A DNA stretch of 5,887 nt, taken from assembly GCA_039182715.1 (NCBI GenBank), contig JBCDBY010000290.1, positions 1 through 5,887 of the forward strand, read 5' to 3'. The position numbers were made by a program, and so were the translations under genes. Below the pieces are notes generated by a model. It saw nothing but the letters and a program-made list of their open reading frames with translations. It was not told the origin of the DNA and did no database searches. Within the stretch, counting starts at the first letter, position 1, and the number at the start of each line of letters is the position of its first letter. This document shows positions 1-5,835 of this stretch, piece after piece. The stretch comes from JBCDBY01 sp039182715 (GTDB lineage: Bacteria > Planctomycetota > PLA2).

Positions 1-945
1 CCCGAGGCGGCCGATGTCCACTTCGCCCAGTCGCCGGTGCTGGGCGACCGCGTCGTGATCGCCCGGCGGACCGACGGGCTGGTGCTGGCCTATGCGCCCG
101 ACCTGCAGAGAGAGGTCTGGCGGCACGTATGCCCCGCGGACCACGACACGCGACACACGGGCGCGCTCTCGGAGCAAACCTACGTCTTCGCGGCGGGCAA
201 GATCGTGCGCGCGCTCGACGCCCGCAGCGGCAAGCTGCTCTGGGAGTGGAGCGCGGGCGATGCGGTGATCTACGCCAATCCCGCCGTCGCGGATGGACGG
301 GTTTTCGTCGGATCCTGGTCGGGCACGTTCGTGGCGCTCGACCTGCGCTCGGGCCGCGAGATGTGGTCGCATGCGCAGCAGTTCAAGTATGGGCACACCA
401 GTCCCGTGGTCGTCGACGGCAACGTGGTGATGGGCGATCGCGGCGGCCACGTGCGCTGCTTCGACCCGAAGAACGGACGCGTGCGCTGGGAGGAGCGGTT
501 CGGCGCGACCGGCCTGAGTACGCCCGGACACGCGCCCGGTCGCCTTCTGCTCGGCTTCGGCCGCTCGGCCGCGCAGTGGGACCTCAAGACCGGTCGCGAG
601 CTCCAGCCGCTCATCGGCACCGGCTCCAACGCGTTCGGCTCGCCCACGATGGTCGGCAAGAACTTCTACTTCGGCAACCTCGACGGCCACCTCTACGCGC
701 ACGACGCGAAGAAGGGCGAGCTGCTGTGGCAGTTCCGCGTGCCGGGTTTCGTCGAGGTACAGGGCCGTCGCGGGGCACAGGGCGGTCGCGGGGCAAAGGG
801 CCGCCGCCGCCCCCACGCCGCCCTCGACTTCGTGCACACCGGCACACGCATCTTCGCCAGCACGTCGAACGGCCTCTACTGCCTGGTGCAGGACCCGGAG
901 AAGCGCGGGAAGCGCCCCTTCGGCGTGACGATCAAGCCCGATTGA
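1..945 (+). CDS. PQQ-like beta-propeller repeat protein, 5' end cut by the window
   Basis: The reading frame is open from the first base to a TGA at 943-945, giving 314 visible residues. A GTG at 37 exists, but the upstream codons also align with the downstream paralogue, so it is internal. By that alignment visible residue 1 matches residue 87 of the paralogue, so about 86 N-terminal residues, probably with an export signal, lie outside the window. Repeated blade motifs of the type 'ALDxxxGxxxW' are visible, for example ALDARSGKLLWEW (residues 68-80), ALDLRSGREMW, CFDPKNGRVRW and AHDAKKGELLW, as in the PQQ_2/BamB-like propeller superfamily. The match to this superfamily does not show that PQQ is bound, and no enzymatic function can be assigned. 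A Gly/Arg-rich insert near residues 255-270 is missing from the paralogue. The fold is secure; the role is unknown, with a secreted or envelope-associated scaffold or binding protein most likely. Confidence 0.85.
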   Translation, partial: PEAADVHFAQSPVLGDRVVIARRTDGLVLAYAPDLQREVWRHVCPADHDTRHTGALSEQTYVFAAGKIVRALDARSGKLLWEWSAGDAVIYANPAVADGRVFVGSWSGTFVALDLRSGREMWSHAQQFKYGHTSPVVVDGNVVMGDRGGHVRCFDPKNGRVRWEERFGATGLSTPGHAPGRLLLGFGRSAAQWDLKTGRELQPLIGTGSNAFGSPTMVGKNFYFGNLDGHLYAHDAKKGELLWQFRVPGFVEVQGRRGAQGGRGAKGRRRPHAALDFVHTGTRIFASTSNGLYCLVQDPEKRGKRPFGVTIKPD

Positions 946-1460
946 GGACCGAACCCGCAGGCAAAGTTCTGCGACACTCGGATGGTGGGGTTCACGGGAC
1001 TGCTGCTGCTGTTTCTGCTCGCGGGCGAGGAGGAGGTCGCGCCGCCGCCGTTCGTCTGGAACCAGCTCCAGGGCAACGCGGCCCGCGACAACTACCGAAC
1101 GCGCGCGGACGGCATCGTCTGGCCGAAAGTGGCGTGGCGCGTGCCGGGGCTCCGGGGCCAACCCACCTACGACGGACGGTTCGTCTACGCGGGGGGCGAC
1201 CGGCTCGCCCGCGTGGACGCGCGCAGCGGCGAGGTCATCCACGCGCTCGGGGGCACCGTCTACGGTGAGGCGCCGGTGATCGGTGAACGCGTCTTGATCG
1301 CGCGACGGGCCGACGGATCGGTCGTCGCCTACTCGCTCGACCTGCAGCGCGAGCTCTGGCGACATGCCGGCCCCAAGGCCTCCAGCACGAAGCTCACCGG
1401 CGCGCTTTCCGGCCGAACCTACGTCTTCGCGGCGGGCAAGATCGTGCGCGCGCTCGACGC
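177..1460 (+). repeat. Tandem gene duplication with a perfect 45-nt shared block (177-221 = 1416-1460)
   Basis: The two propeller genes align along their whole shared length, with about 60% protein identity by eye. Bases 177-221 and 1416-1460 are identical over 45 nt and encode the blade segment TYVFAAGKIVRALDA. A second highly conserved stretch is near the 3' ends (about 862-915 and 2059-2115), coding TSNGLYCLVQDPEKRGKRP. Between these blocks the proteins diverge clearly, for example GSWSGT in the first against GDDDDR in the second. Coordinates here span from the first to the second copy of the 45-nt block. The pattern shows duplication of a whole gene; whether the perfect block reflects gene conversion or constraint cannot be decided here. 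Confidence 0.8.
763..798 (+). repeat. Two-copy 18-nt tandem repeat encoding a Gly/Arg-rich insert
   Basis: Units 763-780 and 781-798 differ at only 2 of 18 positions, and a third unit begins at 799 (GGCCGCCGC) before degenerating. The unit is a multiple of three and lies in the reading frame, coding GRRGAQ then GGRGAK then GRRR. The paralogue at 982-2148 has no equivalent: between the conserved LLW motif and the DFVHTG motif the first protein is 14 residues longer. The simplest reading is a local in-frame expansion in a surface loop between the last two blades. Confidence 0.8.
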
Positions 1461-2148
1461 TCGCAACGGAAAGCTGTTTTGGGAGTGGAGCGCGGGCGAC
1501 GCCAAGGTGCGCTGCAACCCCGCCATCGCCGACGGTCGCGTGTTCGTTGGAGATGATGACGACCGCTTGACGGCGCTCGACCTGAAGACGGGACGTGAAG
1601 TTTGGAACCGACACCCGGGGAGCCCGAGCGCATGGACCCATCCGGCCGTCCTTGGCGGCCACGTCGTGGTCGCCCTTCACGGCGGAACTCTGCTCAGTCT
1701 GGACCCGAAAGACGGTCGCACTCGTTGGGTGAGCAGGTTCGGTTCCGACCTGATCGGCACGCCGGGGCGCGGGCCCGGCCGACTCGTCGTGGCCAACCGA
1801 AGGCTGGCGAAACAGCTGGATCTCGAAACCGGCCGTCCTCTGGAGCCGGTCATCCACGCCAGAATCACGGTCTCCCCGACGCTGGTCGGCAAGACGATCT
1901 ACTTCGGCAACTTCAACGGTCAGCTCTGCGCGCACGACGCAAAGACGGGCGTGCTGCTCTGGAAGTTCGAAGTGCCCGGGTACCAGCCCACGCCCATGCG
2001 GCCCGTTCGCCACCGGGTCCACGACTTCGTCCACACCGGATCGCAGATCTTCGTAGCCACGTCGAACGGGCTCTACTGCCTGGTGCAGGACCCCGAGAAG
2101 CGCGGAAAGCGGCCCTCCGGCACGACGATCTCGACGAAGGACGGCTAG
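982..2148 (+). CDS. Exported PQQ-like beta-propeller repeat protein (complete paralogue)
   Basis: This 388-residue protein is a tandem paralogue of the gene before it. The ATG at 982 is chosen because it is followed at once by a hydrophobic stretch (residues 3-14, FTGLLLLFLLAG) that looks like a short signal peptide or anchor, although the n-region lacks a basic residue. The first propeller motif starts near residue 50. About eight blade-like repeats follow, marked by ARVDARSG (77-83), AYSLDLQRELW (116-126), ALDARNGKLFWEW, ALDLKTGREVW, SLDPKDGRTRW, QLDLETGR, AHDAKTGVLLW and GLYCLVQD (363-370). The blade count of 7-8 is approximate. The ORF is in the same frame as the upstream gene, separated by its TGA and 36 nt, with no strong Shine-Dalgarno sequence. 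Family knowledge suggests an extracytoplasmic beta-propeller, like BamB or PQQ-dehydrogenase domains. No catalytic signature or cofactor site can be named, so the function is unknown. Confidence 0.87.
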   Translation: MVGFTGLLLLFLLAGEEEVAPPPFVWNQLQGNAARDNYRTRADGIVWPKVAWRVPGLRGQPTYDGRFVYAGGDRLARVDARSGEVIHALGGTVYGEAPVIGERVLIARRADGSVVAYSLDLQRELWRHAGPKASSTKLTGALSGRTYVFAAGKIVRALDARNGKLFWEWSAGDAKVRCNPAIADGRVFVGDDDDRLTALDLKTGREVWNRHPGSPSAWTHPAVLGGHVVVALHGGTLLSLDPKDGRTRWVSRFGSDLIGTPGRGPGRLVVANRRLAKQLDLETGRPLEPVIHARITVSPTLVGKTIYFGNFNGQLCAHDAKTGVLLWKFEVPGYQPTPMRPVRHRVHDFVHTGSQIFVATSNGLYCLVQDPEKRGKRPSGTTISTKDG

Positions 2149-2158
2149 GGGCCGGGAG

Positions 2159-2190
2159 CCAGGGGCCCTGGGCGCCTACTCGCAGGCGCC
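2159..2190. terminator. Possible bidirectional terminator hairpins between convergent genes
   Basis: Only 27 nt separate the stop of the propeller gene (2148) from the stop of nrdJ on the other strand (2176). CCAGG (2159-2163) and CCTGG (2167-2171) can form a 5-bp GC stem with a 3-nt loop. The self-complementary hexamer GGCGCC occurs at 2171-2176 and 2185-2190, giving a 6-bp stem with an 8-nt loop that covers the nrdJ stop codon. There is no T tract on either strand. The arrangement suits convergent termination, but in DNA this GC-rich such short palindromes are common, so the call is weak. Confidence 0.25.
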
Positions 2191-4116
2191 GCACTCTTCG
2201 ATGTAGCAGTGGTCCTTCTTGGCGAGGGGCTCGACGCCCTTGCTGCCCTCCCGGTAGACGGCGATCGCCTTGAGGCCGTGGCGCCAGCCCCAGCGGTAGA
2301 GGTCGGCGATCTGGTCCGGCGTGGCGTCGTGCGAGAGGTTGACCGTCTTGGAAATGCCGCCGCTCAGGAAGGGCTGCACCGCGGCCATCATCTTCAGGTG
2401 ACCTTCCGGCGCAATGGCGCGGCCGCCGCCCGGGGGCGGCACGGCACAGTCGAAGATCGGCAGGTGCTCCGCGCGCAGGCCGGGCGCGCCTTCGATCGAC
2501 TCGTGCTTCTCCACGTGGGCCACGATCGGGTCGGGGTCGTAGCCGAGCTTCGCCAGCGCGCGCGCCACGGTGTGGTTGACCATGCGCAGCGTACCGCCGC
2601 CGACCAGGTGCTTGTACTTCACGAGCGCGAGGTCGGGCTCGATGCCGGTCGTATCGCAGTCCATCATGAAGGCGATCGTGCCGGTCGGCGCCAGCACGCT
2701 CACCTGCGCGTTGCGCACGCCGTGCTTTTCCGCACCGGCGACGGCGGCGTCCCAGGCGACGCGCGCGGCGTCGGCCCACGCGCCCTCGAGACTCCCGATC
2801 GCGTCGCGATGGCGGTGCAGCACCTCCAGGAACGAATCGCGGTTCTCGTCGAACGCCTCGAAGGCGCCCCACCGCTCCGCGAACCCCGCCGACACGCGGT
2901 ACGCCTCGCCGGTCATGAGCGCCGTGACGCCCGCCGCTCGCACGCGCGCCGCGTCGGAGTCGTAGGGCAGTCCTTCCGCCATCAGGAGCGCGCCGAGGTT
3001 GGCGTAGCCGAGCCCCAGCGGCCGGAAGCGACGCGAGTTCTCGATGATCGTGGGCGTCGGATACGACGCGCGATCGACGATCGCCTCCATCGATTGCAGC
3101 AGCAGCCCGACGTCGCGCCGGAACGCCTCGACGTCGTCGCCGTAGCGCAGCAGGTTGAGCGACGCGAGGTTGCACGCCGTCTCGTCGAGGAAGAGGTATT
3201 CGCTGCAGGGATTGCTCGCGCGGATCACGCCGCTTTGCTTGCACGGGTTCCACGACTGGATCGTGTCGGCGTACTGGATGCCGGGATCGCCGCACGCCCA
3301 CGCGGCGCGCGCCATGCGTTCCAGCAGGTCGCGCGCCGGCACCGTCTCGACAACCGACCCGTCGCGCACCGCGCGCAGCTCCCAGTCGCCGCCACGCTCT
3401 TCCGCCGCGAAGAAGGCGTCGGGCGCGCGCACGCTCAGATTGGCGTTCTGGAACGCGACGCTGCGAAACGCCTCGCCGTCGATGCCGCCCTCGAAGCCGG
3501 CGGCGATCAGCGCCTCCGCCTTGCGCTCCTCGCGCGCCTTCGACTCGATGAACTCCGCCACGTCGGGGTGCGACGCGTCGAGGATCTGCATCTTCGCCGC
3601 GCGACGCGTGCGGCCGCCGGACTTCACCACGCCGGCGAAGGCGTCGTAGCCGCGCATGAAGCTCACCGGACCCGACGCGTGCCCACCCTCGCTGAGCTGC
3701 TCGCGGCTCGAGCGCAGCGTGCTCAGGTTGGTGCCGGCGCCGGAACCACGCTGGAACAACAGCCCCTCCGTTTTCGCCAGCTCCAGGATCGAGACCAGCG
3801 AATCCTCGACGGAGAGAATGAAGCAGGCAGAGCACTGCGGCTGCGCGTCGATGCCGACGTTGAACCAGACCGGCGAGTTGAACGTGCCGCGCTGGCCGAG
3901 GATCAGCTCCATGAGCGCCGCGTCGTAACCCGGCTCGTCGACCCAGCCCGCCAGCGTCTCCACCACGCGCTCCAGCAGCTTGCGGATGCTGGTGTCCATA
4001 CCGGGCCGCAGGTAGCGGCTGGCCACGATGGCGACGGCGCGATCGCTCCAGTGCGCCGGCGCCTCGATGCCGTCGCGCACCGACCACTCCACGGAATCGA
4101 GGACTTGCGCCATCAT
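2176..4116 (-). CDS. nrdJ: Adenosylcobalamin-dependent (class II) ribonucleotide reductase
   Basis: The 646-residue cytoplasmic enzyme reduces ribonucleotides to deoxyribonucleotides by a cobalamin-generated thiyl radical, so it needs no oxygen. The active-site motif NPCSE is at 302-306: by family knowledge Asn302, Cys304 (thiyl radical) and Glu306. Cys315, eleven residues after Cys304, and Cys98 in SACF form the expected redox pair. TFNSPVWFN (78-86), LAPTGT (475-480) and GGISKTVNLS (586-595) are other class hallmarks. There is no room for an N-terminal ATP-cone. The protein ends soon after the AVYREGSK motif (619-626), with CGAC at 642-645, so the long C-terminal extension of many bacterial NrdJ proteins is missing while a terminal cysteine relay remains. 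Two ATGs are possible, at 4116 and 4113; a GAGG lies 5 or 8 nt upstream respectively. It is convergent with the propeller genes and divergent from the kinase gene. Confidence 0.95.
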   Translation of the reverse strand: MMAQVLDSVEWSVRDGIEAPAHWSDRAVAIVASRYLRPGMDTSIRKLLERVVETLAGWVDEPGYDAALMELILGQRGTFNSPVWFNVGIDAQPQCSACFILSVEDSLVSILELAKTEGLLFQRGSGAGTNLSTLRSSREQLSEGGHASGPVSFMRGYDAFAGVVKSGGRTRRAAKMQILDASHPDVAEFIESKAREERKAEALIAAGFEGGIDGEAFRSVAFQNANLSVRAPDAFFAAEERGGDWELRAVRDGSVVETVPARDLLERMARAAWACGDPGIQYADTIQSWNPCKQSGVIRASNPCSEYLFLDETACNLASLNLLRYGDDVEAFRRDVGLLLQSMEAIVDRASYPTPTIIENSRRFRPLGLGYANLGALLMAEGLPYDSDAARVRAAGVTALMTGEAYRVSAGFAERWGAFEAFDENRDSFLEVLHRHRDAIGSLEGAWADAARVAWDAAVAGAEKHGVRNAQVSVLAPTGTIAFMMDCDTTGIEPDLALVKYKHLVGGGTLRMVNHTVARALAKLGYDPDPIVAHVEKHESIEGAPGLRAEHLPIFDCAVPPPGGGRAIAPEGHLKMMAAVQPFLSGGISKTVNLSHDATPDQIADLYRWGWRHGLKAIAVYREGSKGVEPLAKKDHCYIEECGACE

Positions 4117-4130
4117 GGGAGCCTCATTCT
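4117..4130. promoter_or_regulatory. 14-nt divergent start region with back-to-back ribosome binding sites
   Basis: Start codons of nrdJ (minus, 4116) and the kinase gene (plus, 4131) are only 14 nt apart. On the plus strand GGGAG (4117-4121) sits 9 nt before the kinase ATG. On the minus strand GAGG (4125-4122) sits 5 nt before the first nrdJ ATG and 8 nt before the second. The two sites abut without sharing bases. A minus-strand TAGAAT (4131-4126) resembles a -10 box (5 of 6 to TATAAT) and overlaps the kinase start codon, but no good -35 is seen and it would leave almost no nrdJ leader. Any cobalamin riboswitch or long operator is excluded from this gap, so promoters probably lie inside the opposite coding regions. 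Confidence 0.5.
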
Positions 4131-4988
4131 ATGGATGTCTTCGCATTCGGCGCCTGCGTGGTGGACCGCTTCGGCGTGGTCGAGCACGACCCCGCTCTCG
4201 ATACGAAACAGGAAATGACGACCTGGCTGCAGGCGTGCGGCGGCCCGCCGGCGACGGCGGCGGTCGCACTGGCGCGCTGGGGCCGGTCGTGCGCGTTCGG
4301 CGGCGTGGTCGGTGACGACGAGGAGGGCGATCTCATTCGCGCCGATCTCGCGCGCGAGGGCCTCGACACGAGCGCGCTTCTCGTGCGGCCGGGCGCCTGC
4401 TCGCAGTATGCGTTCATTGCCGTCGAGCGGGCGAGCGGACGCCGGAAGATCTACTGGCGCCGCCCCACCGGCGCGCCGCCGATGCGCGCCGAGATCGAGC
4501 TGCCCCCGGCGCGACTCTTCCTGACCGACGGCCTCTACGCCGGCATCTCGGCCGAACTCGCGCGCGCCGCGCCGATGACCGTGGTCGACGCCGGCACGCT
4601 GCGCGACGGCACGCGCGAGCTGATCGCCGAGGCGGAGATCTACGTCGCGTCGGAGTCCTTCGCGCGCGCCTACGTCGGCGAGGACGACCCGGAAGGCTGC
4701 TGCCGCAAGCTGCGCGAGCAGGGCGTCGAGGTCGCCGGCGTGACGCTCGGCGCGCGGGGCTACGTCGCCTCGTTCGGAGACACGATGCTGCACGGCGAAG
4801 CGGTCGCCGTCGACGCCGTCGATACGACCGGCTGCGGCGACCTGTTCCACGCCGGGGTGTGCGAAGGCGTGCTCGCCGGCTGGGACTGGCCCCGCACGTT
4901 CTCGTTCGCCGCGTGGGCCGCCGCGCAAGTCGCGACCAGCCTCGGGGGTCGCGCCGGGATCCCCCCGTGGCACAATGAATCGCAGTGA
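4131..4988 (+). CDS. PfkB/ribokinase-family sugar kinase
   Basis: The 285-residue cytoplasmic enzyme should transfer the ATP gamma-phosphate to a hydroxyl of a sugar or nucleoside; the substrate is not evident. The N-terminus MDVFAFGACVVDRFG (1-15) is the usual first beta strand of the family, which supports the ATG at 4131. CGGPPATAAVALARWG (36-51) is the N-terminal PfkB signature with Thr in place of the common Asn, followed by GGVVGDDEEGD (57-67). The C-terminal signature DTTGCGDLFHAG (231-242) carries the anion hole and catalytic base Asp237, with Cys235 where most members have Ala. The DLFHAG form and the SQYAFIAVE strand (91-99) resemble the ketohexokinase/sulfofructose-kinase-like branch, but this is a guess from motifs. 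Its stop TGA (4986-4988) overlaps the clpS GTG by 4 nt, so it likely heads a coupled operon with clpS. Confidence 0.9.
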   Translation: MDVFAFGACVVDRFGVVEHDPALDTKQEMTTWLQACGGPPATAAVALARWGRSCAFGGVVGDDEEGDLIRADLAREGLDTSALLVRPGACSQYAFIAVERASGRRKIYWRRPTGAPPMRAEIELPPARLFLTDGLYAGISAELARAAPMTVVDAGTLRDGTRELIAEAEIYVASESFARAYVGEDDPEGCCRKLREQGVEVAGVTLGARGYVASFGDTMLHGEAVAVDAVDTTGCGDLFHAGVCEGVLAGWDWPRTFSFAAWAAAQVATSLGGRAGIPPWHNESQ

Positions 4989-5275
4989 GCGAGCCCGACC
5001 AGGAAATCCAGACCGGAACCATCACGGAGACGCAGCTCGCGCCGCCGTGGAACGTGCTCGTCCACAACGACCCCGTCACGCTCATGAGCTACGTCACGAT
5101 GGTGCTGCAGCGGCTCTTCGGCTACGCCTATCCGAAAGCGCACACGCTCATGATGCAGGTGCACAACGATGGACGGGCGATCGTCTGGACGGGCGCGCGC
5201 GAGCAGGCGGAGATCTACCTGCACAAGCTGCACGCCGCGCAGCTGATGGCGACGATGGAGTGCACGAGCGAGTGA
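4985..5275 (+). CDS. clpS: ATP-dependent Clp protease adaptor ClpS
   Basis: The 96-residue adaptor binds proteins with N-end-rule destabilising residues and delivers them to the Clp unfoldase (ClpC in actinobacteria, ClpA in Escherichia coli). Residues 1-19 are a flexible, polar N-terminal extension; the core runs from PPWNVLVHND (20-29) to the end. By comparison with the E. coli protein, Asn28, Asp29 and His60 (in VHNDG) should bind the substrate alpha-amino group, and Met34 lines the side-chain pocket. The segments NDPVTLMSYV, LQRLFGY, and KLHAAQLMATM are typical of actinobacterial ClpS. The start is a GTG at 4985 overlapping the kinase stop (GTGA). No in-frame start nearby fits better, and no clear Shine-Dalgarno is present, which points to translational coupling. 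Its TGA overlaps the next gene's ATG by one base. Confidence 0.95.
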   Translation: MSEPDQEIQTGTITETQLAPPWNVLVHNDPVTLMSYVTMVLQRLFGYAYPKAHTLMMQVHNDGRAIVWTGAREQAEIYLHKLHAAQLMATMECTSE

Positions 5276-5835
5276 TGGGCCCCGAGCTCGTCCGGCTCTC
5301 GGACGGAAGCCTGCAGATCAAGCAGCTCGCGCCGTGGTTCGTGGGCGTCCTGTTCGAGCTGCCTGCCCTGCTCGATTCGGACCAGCCGGAGGAGGTCAGC
5401 CGGCGGCTCTACCCGGAGCCGTCCGACGACGAGGAGATCCGCGAAACCTGGGACAAGTACGTGCGACCGGAACTGTTCGCGCTCGTCGCTTCGGCGCGCG
5501 AGATCGTGAGCAAGGACATCGAGGAGCTCGGCCCCACGGAAGACGAAGAGGCGGGTCCCGCCTTCTGGGAGCTCGCGATCCCGGAGAAGCACATCCAGGC
5601 GTGGATCAGCGCGCTCAACATCGCGCGCCTGTCGCTGGCGACGAAGTACGGCGTCGAGGGCGCCGACATCGAGGAGCTCATCGACCTCAACGAGGACGAG
5701 TCGGAGGAGGCGGCCGAGCGCCGCTACGCGATCACGCGCGTGCACCTGCTGGGATGGCTGCAGCAACTGCTCATCGAGCAGGAGTCGCCGCCGCCCGAGG
5801 ACTTCGACCTGCTCGACGGCCTCGAAGGCTTCTAG
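5275..5835 (+). CDS. DUF2017 family protein, gene partner of clpS
   Basis: The predicted product has 186 residues and no signal peptide or membrane segment, so it is probably cytoplasmic. It is acidic, with clusters such as SDDEEIRE (50-57), EDEEAG (89-94) and NEDESEEAAE (139-148). The C-terminal half, including IPEKHIQAWISALNIARLSLATKYG (102-126, shown here as the matching stretch) and the HLLGWLQQLLIEQ segment (157-169), matches my memory of DUF2017, a family of unknown function found next to clpS in actinobacteria. The start is taken as the ATG at 5275, which shares one base with the clpS stop; a GTG at 5272 would give a 4-nt overlap and sits 11 nt after a GGAG at 5257-5260. Context suggests a link to Clp proteolysis or simple co-transcription. 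Role unproven. Confidence 0.82.
   Translation: MGPELVRLSDGSLQIKQLAPWFVGVLFELPALLDSDQPEEVSRRLYPEPSDDEEIRETWDKYVRPELFALVASAREIVSKDIEELGPTEDEEAGPAFWELAIPEKHIQAWISALNIARLSLATKYGVEGADIEELIDLNEDESEEAAERRYAITRVHLLGWLQQLLIEQESPPPEDFDLLDGLEGF

Noticed and set aside
943..981. The TGA between the propeller genes as a selenocysteine or readthrough codon making one long fused protein.
   Set aside because: The second gene starts with its own hydrophobic export-type N-terminus, and the 12 codons between do not resemble propeller sequence. No selenocysteine insertion structure was seen.
129..1268. A 379-codon plus-strand open frame crossing the junction of the two propeller genes.
   Set aside because: It is Arg/Pro-rich shadow sequence, while the overlapping frame carries clear propeller repeats in both paralogues.
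4117..4130. A cobalamin riboswitch or NrdR box in front of nrdJ.
   Set aside because: The gap is only 14 nt and holds no such sequence; both would have to lie within the kinase coding region, where I saw no match.
2209..4218. A 669-codon open frame on the plus strand opposite nrdJ, and another 724-codon frame on the minus strand in a shifted frame (1913-4087).
   Set aside because: Their translations are low-complexity Arg/Ala/Gly/Val-rich sequence with no family motifs, as expected for shadow frames in GC-rich coding DNA. The true nrdJ frame has all the catalytic motifs.
4975..5274. An ATG at 4975 that would extend the DUF2017 gene by 100 codons through clpS.
   Set aside because: The added residues are Arg/Ala/His-rich and resemble no family, and they overlap the well-supported clpS. 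The ATG at 5275 fits the overlap pattern and the family length.
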